A stretch of DNA of 64,000 bases from Xiphydria camelus (lineage: Eukaryota > Arthropoda > Insecta > Hymenoptera > Xiphydriidae). The translations under genes and the position numbers were made by a program. Positions within the stretch are counted from its first letter, which is position 1. Every line of letters starts with the position of its first letter. The DNA lies in assembly GCA_963678675.1 (NCBI GenBank), contig OY783191.1, positions 28,788,955-28,852,954 on the forward strand, written 5' to 3'. The notes beneath the pieces are model-generated. The model did not search any database. It had not been told where the DNA came from and saw nothing but the letters and a program-made list of their open reading frames with translations. This document shows positions 1-7,466 of the stretch, piece after piece.

Positions 1-62
1 TGCAGCGAGTCAATGGGAAACAGAGAATATATCCAAAACTCGCGTGATTACCGATATGACAT
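1..62. repeat. Satellite monomer tail, left flank of transposon copy 1
   Basis: The last part of a satellite monomer, of the subtype whose tail reads CAGAGAATATATCC. It ends at the TTAA that marks the usual monomer boundary in this array. The same sequence lies immediately left of transposon copy 2 at 61128-61189. The monomer is interrupted exactly at the TTAA and the next one resumes after the element, so the array phase is kept across the insertion. Confidence 0.95.
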
Positions 63-66
63 TTAA
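63..66. other. TTAA target-site duplication, left side of transposon copy 1
   Basis: TTAA directly precedes CCCTCGTACG. The matching TTAA is at 1632-1635. A duplicated TTAA is the hallmark of piggyBac-superfamily insertion. In this satellite the TTAA is a normal monomer component (CATTTAACTAAAA), so the empty site can be inferred from every neighbouring monomer. Confidence 0.93.
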
Positions 67-82
67 CCCTCGTACGGCCCTC
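67..82. repeat. Left terminal inverted repeat of transposon copy 1
   Basis: Reads CCCTCGTACGGCCCTC. It matches the reverse complement of 1616-1631 (CCCTCGTACGTCCCTC) at 15 of 16 positions; the mismatch is at base 11. The CCCT start next to TTAA fits piggyBac ends. Similarity between the two ends stops sharply after base 16. Confidence 0.93.
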
Positions 83-107
83 ATTTATACTTACACTTAA
101 GTCCTTC

Positions 108-123
108 GGGTCATATATGACCC
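108..123. repeat. Perfect 16-bp palindrome GGGTCATATATGACCC (left)
   Basis: Exactly self-complementary. The same 16-mer occurs near the right end at 1423-1438, and the flanking CTTC/GAAG extends the left-right inverted match to about 21 bp. It is a candidate subterminal binding site for a dimeric protein, possibly the transposase; this role is inferred from symmetry and position only. Confidence 0.85.
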
Positions 124-256
124 AAGGATAGGATGTATGTACTCGTATATATTAACCTTTAGAGCCTGGGAAAATTTCAGTTAAAATCGACTTTTTAAAC
201 GTAAAATTTATAAATAAAGTCAATAATTTCCTATTTGGAGGCCCCGATCTAACTGC

Positions 257-274
257 TGGTCGATATATCGACCA
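257..274. repeat. Perfect 18-bp palindrome TGGTCGATATATCGACCA
   Basis: Exactly self-complementary. It shares the GGTC...ATA/TAT...GACC layout with the palindromes at 108-123 and 1423-1438, with one extra base in each half. This suggests a family of related binding sites. Confidence 0.85.
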
Positions 275-342
275 CCCCGGACGCAGGGCAAAATCGACTT
301 TGGATCCAGTGGAAAAAATTTGGCAGGAAAGATTATCGCTCA

Positions 343-714
343 AAACTTGTTACTCGGGGGTTTTTTGGGTCGCTCATTACGATGCTGATATCCAAATCGC
401 TCTATTCTCAAATTCAAGATGGCGAATGCAATATGGCGGATGATGAATTCCAGAAATATTTAGAATTTGAAGATTATGGCCCGAAACTTGTTGCTCAGGG
501 GTTTTTTGTATGGCTCATTACGATGCTGATGTCCAAATTGGTCTATTCTCAAATCCAAGATGGCGGATGATGAATTCCAGAAATTTTAAAAATTTGAAGA
601 TTATGGCCCGAAACTTGTTACTCGAGGGGTTTTCGGGGTCGCTTATTACGATACTGATGTCCAAATCAGTCTAGTCTCAAATCAAAAATGGCGAATACAA
701 TATGGTGAATGATG
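343..714 (+). repeat. Three-unit degenerate direct repeat inside transposon copy 1
   Basis: Units start at AAACTTGTT at 343, 484 and 611, giving lengths of 141, 127 and about 104 bp (the last is partial). Shared blocks in order are CTTGTTACTCG, a GGGGTTTT run, CATTACGATGCTGAT, CAAATC, TCTCAAAT, AAGATGGCG and GATGATGAATTCCAG. Unit 2 is exactly 14 bp shorter than unit 1 because it lacks one CGAATGCAATATGG-type segment. A 62-codon open frame across the repeats (382-570) is judged a by-product of the repetition and not a gene. Confidence 0.85.
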
Positions 715-853
715 ACACGGTATACGCGAAAAGCCTTATAGGTGGCGTATTGCGAATTCGTTCGCGCAAACGCAACGCTCCGCGCAATCTATAAGCCTGC
801 CTCGCTCGCCTGTTCTTTACGGTTGTATTGATACAGTAGTATCCAACAATGCA
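715..853 (+). promoter_or_regulatory. Putative promoter and 5' leader of the transposase remnant
   Basis: This 139-bp stretch separates the direct repeats from the ORF. It is CpG-dense (several GCG/CGC runs at about 742-785) and contains a TATA-like TATAAG at 790-795, 59-64 bp upstream of the ATG at 854. The position suits an animal Pol II core promoter, but no initiator or transcript evidence is visible. An out-of-frame ATG at 849 lies 5 bp upstream of the chosen start and could reduce initiation there. Confidence 0.3.
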
Positions 854-1360
854 ATGGCTGAAAATGAAGCTTGGACTAGTGGCGAATCCGAACCAAAAGT
901 ACAAGAGTACCCGTATTTTTACCCATCAATCAAAGATTTCGAAGGTTGCTCCGAAATAAATCCGAAAATCTTTATATTGGGAAATAGTCCAATCGATTAT
1001 TTCAATTATTTTTTTGATTCTCGTCTGCTTGAAAGAATTATAGAGGAGACGAATCGTTATGAAACTCAAAATCATCAGGTTGAAAATTCTCATATGAAGA
1101 AATGGCGTCCTCTCACAAAAGATAAATTTGAAAAATTTCTCGATCTTTCGATTGTAATGGGTGGTATTATATACGCTAATACCATCAGACAGACACTCCT
1201 CGCACTACTTGGAGAGATACCTACAGGAGAACCGAGCAGAGCAGGAATGACCACGTCCGTACTCCGTCTCTACATACATGGTCATTCAGCAAACAAACTA
1301 CGTACACTTTATAAAATTTGTCTGAAGTATTATGAAATCACTGGAAACTGCATAATATAA
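854..1360 (+). pseudogene. Truncated piggyBac-like transposase, 168 codons, catalytic core absent
   Basis: Full-length relatives catalyse TTAA-specific cut-and-paste transposition with an RNase H-like DDD core and a C-terminal cysteine-rich domain. Residues 1-45 are acidic and variable. Residues 46-72 (PIDYFNYFF, then RIIEETNRYE) and 84-104 (KWRPLTKDKFEKFL, then VMGG) match the conserved start of the DDE_Tnp_1_7 domain, as I know that family. After about residue 104 the match stops. The last 60 or so residues do not provide the three spaced catalytic aspartates, and there is no room for them. The final segment (RTLYKICLKYYEITGNC) weakly recalls the family's C-terminal region, consistent with an internal deletion. 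The start at 854 has G at -3 and +4. Copy 2 has Ser at residue 32 where this copy has Cys. It may be inert or a truncated DNA-binding product; the frame is open in both copies. Confidence 0.8.
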
Positions 1361-1599
1361 GAAAAATGGTACATTGACTACAAATGGTACCTGAATACAA
1401 ATAACAAAATATTCTACAGTATGGGTCATATATGACCCGAAGACCTTGTACGTGCAGTTTTTTGTAGTCGACAAAATTACATAATTACATGCTTATTTCC
1501 ATCATGAAAAATTATCGTTATAAGAAAGAAACAATGTCTAAAAATTTCAGAAGATTATCTATAAAGGCATAATAATAACTTATCGATATTGAACGCTGT
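1361..1599 (+). other. Right subterminal non-coding region of transposon copy 1
   Basis: AT-rich sequence after the TAA stop, with no ORF of note. It holds the palindrome at 1423-1438. I see no canonical AATAAA signal between the stop codon and the right end. Confidence 0.55.
1423..1438. repeat. Perfect 16-bp palindrome GGGTCATATATGACCC (right)
   Basis: Identical to the left palindrome at 108-123. The neighbouring GAAG on its right mirrors the CTTC on the left side, so the two sites form a subterminal inverted repeat. The left copy lies 41 bp from the left end, this one 193 bp from the right end. Confidence 0.85.
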
Positions 1600-1615
1600 G
1601 GGTCATTATAGACCC
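1600..1615. repeat. Imperfect palindrome GGGTCATTATAGACCC beside the right TIR
   Basis: The outer GGGTC/GACCC arms pair perfectly and the central bases do not fully match. It abuts the right TIR at 1616. It is a third variant of the GGTC...GACC design, making four such sites in the element. Confidence 0.75.
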
Positions 1616-1631
1616 GAGGGACGTACGAGGG
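1616..1631. repeat. Right terminal inverted repeat of transposon copy 1
   Basis: Reads GAGGGACGTACGAGGG, the reverse complement of the left TIR with one mismatch, and is followed at once by TTAA. Confidence 0.93.
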
Positions 1632-1635
1632 TTAA
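1632..1635. other. TTAA target-site duplication, right side of transposon copy 1
   Basis: TTAA followed by CTAAAATAG, the normal start of a satellite monomer. It pairs with 63-66. Confidence 0.93.
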
Positions 1636-2192
1636 CTAAAATAGTATCTTCTAAAAATGGATATTGCATTTCTACGCAAGTTAGTTCTATATAAACATAT
1701 GTAAATACGTATATTTATACCTGTACGCGTCGGTTTCGCGGTACGCTTTGTACGCAAGATGGTTATTCCGGATCTCAATCTAATTCATTAGAGCTCAATA
1801 GCTTCTCGGCTCAATGAGCTAAGATCAAAAGTGTGTATACCGCCGCAGAGTGCAGCGAGTCAATGGGAAACAAGGAAAAAATAAAAAACTCGCGTGATTA
1901 CCGATATGACATTTAACTAAAATAGTATCTTCTAAAAATGGATATTGCATTTCTACGCAAGTTAGTTCTATATAAACATATGTAAATACGTATATTTATA
2001 CCTGTACGCGTCGGTTTCGCGGTACGCTTTGTACGCAAGATGGTTATTCCGGATCTCAATCTAATTCATTAGAGCTCAATAGCTTCTCGGCTCAATGAGC
2101 TAAGATCAAAGTGTGTATACCGCTGCACAGTGCAGCGAGTCAATGGGAAACAGAGAAAATATCCAAAACTCGCGTGATTACCGATATGACAT

Positions 2193-3047
2193 TTAACTAA
2201 AATAGTATCGGAACAATGGATATTGGATTTCTACGCAAGTTAGTTCTATATAAATTACACATCTGCAAATACGTTGGTATTTATCCATGTGGGGGTCGGT
2301 TTCGCGGTACGCTTTGTACGCAAAATGGTTATTCCGGATCTCAATCTGATTCATTAGAGCTCAATAGCTTCTCGGCACAATGAGCTAAGATCAAAGTGTA
2401 TATACCGCCGCACAGTGCAGCGAGTCAATGGGAACAGAGAAAATATCCAAAACTCGCGTGATTACAGATACGACTCTTAACTAAAATAACATTCTCCTGA
2501 AATAAGTATGGCATTCCTACGCAAGTTAGTTCTATACAAATTATCCATGTGTAAATACGTACATTTATCCATGTACGGGTCGTTATCAGGGTATAATTTG
2601 AACGCAAGATGGTTAGTCCAGATCTCAATCTCATTCATTAGAGCTGAATAGCTTCTCGGCTCATTGAGCTAAGATCAAAGTGAATATACCGCCGCAGAGT
2701 TCAGCTAGTCAATGGGAACCAGGGAAAAAATAAAAAACTCGCGTGATTACCGATATGAAATTTAACTAAAACAGGATCTTCTAAAAATGGATATTGCATT
2801 TCACGCAAGTTAGTTCCGTATAAATTGCACATCGGCAAATACGTTGGTATTTATCCATGTACGGGTCGGTTTCGCGGTACGCTTTGTACGCAAGATGGTT
2901 ATTCCGGATCTCAGTCTAATTCATTAGAGCTCAATAGCTTCTCGGCTCAATCAGCTAAGATCATAGTGTGTATACCGCTGCACAGTGCAGCGAGTCAATG
3001 GGAAACAGAGAAAATATCCAAAACTCGCGTGATTACCGATATGACAT
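2193..3047. repeat. Three-monomer C-D-B cassette, copy 1
   Basis: Three linked variant monomers. The C variant has CGCAAAATGG and CGGCACAATGAG. The divergent D monomer is at 2477-2761. The B variant has CTCAATCAGCTAAGATCATAG. The trio recurs at 12996-13850, 45597-46451, 47019-47873, 51268-52122, 55517-56371 and 63320-64000 (cut by the window end), always in this order. Confidence 0.88.
2477..2761. repeat. Divergent type D satellite monomer (285 bp)
   Basis: The most diverged monomer class here. It has AACATTCTCCTGAAATAAG in place of the usual start, CAAATTATCCATGTG, TCGTTATCAGGGTATAATTTG replaced over the normally conserved CpG-rich GGTTTCGCGGTACGC segment, and TTCAGCTAGTC in the tail. It keeps the general monomer frame. 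Other copies start at 13280, 45881, 47303, 51552, 55801 and 63604. Confidence 0.88.
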
Positions 3048-6000
3048 TTAACTAAAATAGTATCGGAACAATGGATATTGGATTTCTACGCAAGTTAGTT
3101 CTATATAAATTACACATCTGCATATACGTTGGTATTTATCCATGTGGGGGTCGGTTTCGCGGTACGCTTTGTACGCAAGATGGTTATTCCGGATCTCAAT
3201 CTAATTCATTAGAGCTCAATAGCTTCTCGGCTCAATGAGCTAAGATCAAATGTATGTATACCACCGCAGAGTGCAGCGAGTCAATGGGAAACAAGGAAAA
3301 AATAAAAAACTCGCGTGATTACCGACATGACATTTAACTAAAATAGTATCGGAAAAATGGATATTGGATTTCTACGCAAGTTAGTTCTATATAAATTACA
3401 CATCTGCAAATACGTTGGTATTTATCCATGTGGGGGTCGGTTTCGCGGAAATCTCTGTACGCAAGATGGTTATTCCGGATCTCAATCTAATTCATTAGAG
3501 CTCAATAGCTTCTCGGCTTAATGAGCTAAGATAAAAAGTGCGTATATCGCCGCAGAGTGCAGTGAGTCAACGGGAAACAAGGAAAAAATAAAAAACTCGC
3601 GTGATTACCGATATGACATTTAACTAAAATAGTATCTTCTAAAAATGGATATTGCATTTCTACGCAAGTTAGTTCTATATAAACATATGTAAATACGTAT
3701 ATTTTTACCTGTACGCGTCGATTTCGCGGTACGCTTTGTACGCAAGATGGTTATTCCGGATCTCAATCTAATTAATTAGAGCTCAATAGCTTCTCGGCTC
3801 AATGAGGTAAGATCAATGTGTGTATACCGCTGCACAGTGCAGCGAGTCAATGGGAAACAGAGAAAATATCCAAAACTCGCGTGATTACCGATATGACATT
3901 TAACTAAAATAGTATCGGAAAAATGGATATTGGATTTCTACGCAAGTTAGTTCTATATAAATTACACATCTGCAAATACGTTGGTATTTATCCATGTGGG
4001 GGTCGGTTTCGCGGAAATCTCTGTACGCAAGATGGTTATTCCGGATCTCAATCTAATTCATTAGAGCTCAATAGCTTCTCGGCTCAATGAGCTAAAATCA
4101 AAAGTGTGTATACCGCCGAAGAGTGCAGCGAGTCAACGGGAAACAAGGAAAAAATAAAAAAACTCGCGTGATTACCGATATGACATTTAACTAAAATAGT
4201 ATCATTTAAAAATGGATATTGCATTTCTACGCAAGTTAGTTCTATATAAACATATGTAAATACGTATATTTATACCTGTACGCGTCGGTTTCGCGGTACG
4301 CTTTGTACGCAAGATGGTTATTCCGGATCTCAAAATAATTCATCAGAGCTCAATAGCTTCTCGGCTCAATGAGCTAAGATCAATGTGTGTATACCGCTGC
4401 ACAGTGCAGCGAGTCAATGTGAAACAGAGAAAATATCCAAAACTCGCGTGATTACCGATATGACATTTATCTAAAATAGTATCGGAAAAATGGATATTGG
4501 ATTTCTACGCAAGTTAGTTCTATATAAATTACACATCTGCAAATACGTTGGTATTATCCATGTGCGGGTCGGTTTTGCGGTACGCTTTGTACGCAAGATG
4601 GTTATTCCGGATCTCAATCTGATTCATTAGAGCTCAATAGCTTCTCGGCTCATTGAGCTAAGATTAAAGTGTGTATACCGCTGCACAGTGCAGCGAGTCA
4701 ATGGGAAACAGAGAAAATATCCAAAACTCGCGTGATTACCGATATGACATTTAACTAAAATAGTATCTTCTAAAAATGGATATTGCATTTCACGCAAGTT
4801 AGTTCCGTATAAATTGCACATCGGCAAATACGATGGTATTTATCCATGTACAGGTCGGTTTCGCGGAACGCTTTGTACGCAAGATGGTTATTCCGGATCT
4901 CAGTCTAGTTCATTAGAGCTCAATAGCTTCTCGGCTCAACGAGCTAAGATCAAAAGTGTGTATACCGCCGCAGAGTGGAGCGAGTCAATGGGAAACAAGG
5001 AAAAAATAAAAAACTCGCGTGATTACCGATATGACATTTAACTAAAATAGTATCTTCTAAAAATGGGTATTGCATTTCACGCAAGTTAGTTCTATATAAA
5101 TTACACATCTGCAAATACGTTGGTATTTATCCATGTGGGGGTCGGTTTCGCGGTACGCTTTGTACGCAAGATGGTTATTCCGGATCTCAAACTAATTCAT
5201 TAGAGCTCAATAGCTTCTCGGCTCAATGAGCTAAGATCAAAAGTGTGTATACCGCCGCAGAGTGCAGCGAGTCAATGGGAAACAGGGAAAAAATAAAAAA
5301 CTCGCGTGATTACCGATATGACATTTAACTAAAATAGTATCTTCTAAAAATGGATATTGCATTTCTACGCAAGTTAGTTCTATATAAACATATGTAAATA
5401 CGTATATTTATACCTGTACGCGTTGGTTTCGCGGTACGCTTTGTACGCAAGATTGTTATTCCGGATCTCAATCTAATTCATTAGAGCTCAATAGCTTCTC
5501 GGCTCAATGAGCTAAGATCAAAAGTGTGTATACCGCCGCAGAGTGCAGCGAGTCAACGGGAAACAAGGAAAAAATAAAAAACTCGCGTGTTTACCGATAT
5601 GACATTTAACTAAAATAGTATCTTCTAAAAATGGGTATTGCATTTCACGCAAGTTAGTTCTATATAAATTACACATCTGCAAATACGTTGGTATTTATCC
5701 ATGTGGGGGTCGGTTTCGCGGTACGCTTTGTACGCAAGATGGTTATTCCGGATCTCAAACTAATTCATTAGAGCTCAATAGCTTCTCGGCTCAATGAGCT
5801 AAGATCAAAAGTGTGTATACCGCCGCAGAGTGCAGCGAGTCAACGGGAAACAGGGAAAAAATAAAAAACTCGCGTGATTACCGATATGACATTTAACTAA
5901 AGTAGTATCTTCTAAAAATGGATATTGCATTTCTACGCAAGTTAGTTCTATATAAATATATGTAAATACGTATATTTATACCTGTACGCGTCGGTTTCGC

Positions 6001-7466
6001 GGTACGCTTTGTACGCAAGATTGTTATTCCGGATCTCAATCTAATTCATTAGAGCTCAATAGCTTCTCGGCTCAATGAGCTAAGATCAAAAGTGTGTATA
6101 CCGCCGCACAGTGCAGCGAGTCAATGGGAAACAGAGAATATATCCAAAACTCGCGTGATTACCGATATGACATTTAACTAAAATAGTATCTTCTAAAAAT
6201 GGATATTGCGTTTCACGCAAGTTAGTTCCGTATAAATTGCACATCGGCAAATACGTTGGTATTTATCCATGTACGGGTCGGTTTCGCGGTACGCTTTGTA
6301 CGCAAGATGGTTATTCCGGATCTCAGTCTAGTTCATTAGAGCTCAATAGCTTCTGGGCTCAATGAGATAAGATCAAAAGTGTGTATACCGCCGCAGAGTG
6401 CAGCGAGTCAATGGGAAATAAGGAAAAAATAAAAAACTCGCGTGATTACCGATATGACATTTAACTAAAATAGTATCTTCTAAAAATGGATATTGCATTT
6501 CTACGCAAGTTAGTTCTATATAAACATATGTAAATACGTATATTTATACCTGTACGCGTCGGTTTCGCGGTACGCTTTGTACGCAAGATGGTTATTCCGG
6601 ATCTCAATCTAATTCATTAGAGCTCAATAGCTTCTCGGCTCAATGAGCTAAGATCAAAAGTGTGTATACCGCCGCAGAGTGCAGCGAGTCAATGGGAAAC
6701 AAGGAAAAAATAAAAAACTCGCGTGATTACCGATATGACATTTAACTAAAATAGTACCTTCTAAAAATGGATATTGCATTTCACGCAAGTTAGTTCCGTA
6801 TAAATTGCACATCGGCAAATACGATGGTATTTATCCATGTACAGGTCGGTTTCGCGGTACGCTTTGTACGCAAGATGGTTATTCCGGATCTCAGTCTAGT
6901 TCATTAGAGCTCAATAGCTTCTCGGCTCAACGAGCTAAGATCAAAAGTGTGTATACCGCCGCAGAGTGGAGCGAGTCAATGGGAAACAAGGAAAAAATAA
7001 AAAACTCGCGTGATTACCGATATGACATTTAACTAAAATAGTATCTTCTAAAAATGGATATTGCGTTTCACGCAAGTTAGTTCCGTATAAATTGCACATC
7101 GGCAAATACGTTGGTATTTATCCATGTACGGGTCGGTTTCGCGGTACGCTTTGTACGCAAAAGATGGTTATTCCGGATCTCAAACTAATTCATTAGAGCT
7201 CAATAGCTTCTCGGCTCAATGAGCTAAGATCAAAAGTGTGTATACCGCCGCAGAGTGCAGCGAGTCAATGGGAAACAGGGAAAAAATAAAAAACTCGCGT
7301 GATTACCGATATGACATTTAACTAAAATAGTATCTTCTAAAAATGGATATTGCATTTCTACGCAAGTTAGTTCTATATAAATATATGTAAATACGTATAT
7401 TTATACCTGTACGCGTCGGTTTCGCGGTACGCTTTGTACGCAAGATTGTTATTCCGGATCTCAATC

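Larger units (their letters stand above)
83..342. other. Left subterminal non-coding region of transposon copy 1
   Basis: Contains no credible ORF. It holds two perfect palindromes (108-123 and 257-274), an AT-rich stretch at about 165-235, and a 12-bp direct repeat AAAATCGACTTT at 183-194 and 290-301. Sequences of this kind just inside the ends are often transposase-binding or host-factor sites, but nothing here proves binding. Confidence 0.6.
67..1631 (+). mobile_element. Non-autonomous piggyBac-like DNA transposon, copy 1 (1,565 bp)
   Basis: The element is bounded by TTAA duplications and by 16-bp terminal inverted repeats with one mismatch. Both ends begin CCCTCGTACG when read inward. 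It contains subterminal palindromes, a three-unit direct repeat and one ORF resembling the N-terminal part of a piggyBac transposase. TTAA duplication, CCCT ends and this ORF together place it in the piggyBac superfamily. Full-length elements usually encode about 550-600 residues, whereas this ORF has 168 codons, so the element appears internally deleted and would need transposase supplied in trans. It lies in phase at a satellite monomer boundary. Copy 2 at 61194-62758 is the same apart from one substitution seen by eye (T947 versus A62074). Family assignment is firm; host and family name are unknown. Confidence 0.92.

Noticed and set aside
382..570. 62-codon ORF inside the transposon, copied at 61509-61697.
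   Set aside because: It spans the internal direct repeats and its apparent protein repeats simply mirror the DNA repeats. No conserved motif or plausible start context was found.
677..904. Minus-strand ORFs in the transposon (152-343, 677-904 and copies at 61279-61470, 61804-62031).
   Set aside because: They overlap the repeats, the leader or the transposase remnant on the opposite strand and have no recognisable domain.
67..1631. LTR retrotransposon or endogenous virus as the origin of the 1.57-kb element.
   Set aside because: There are no long direct terminal repeats, primer-binding site or reverse transcriptase. It has short inverted ends, TTAA duplications and a piggyBac-like ORF.
1734..1756. 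Possible CENP-B box in the TTTCGCGGTACGC segment.
   Set aside because: The box needs TTCG followed by A and CGGG at fixed spacing. Here TTCG is followed by CGGTACGCTTTG, which lacks the CGGG half.
4814..5041. Open frames of 69-77 codons recurring in the satellite (4814, 6805, 8800, 10795, 16750, 13628, 46229 and others, and minus-strand ones at 2425, 13228, 25388, 36721).
   Set aside because: They recur only because the monomer recurs. Monomer lengths are often not multiples of 3, stops break the frame in most types, and the products show no domain I recognise.
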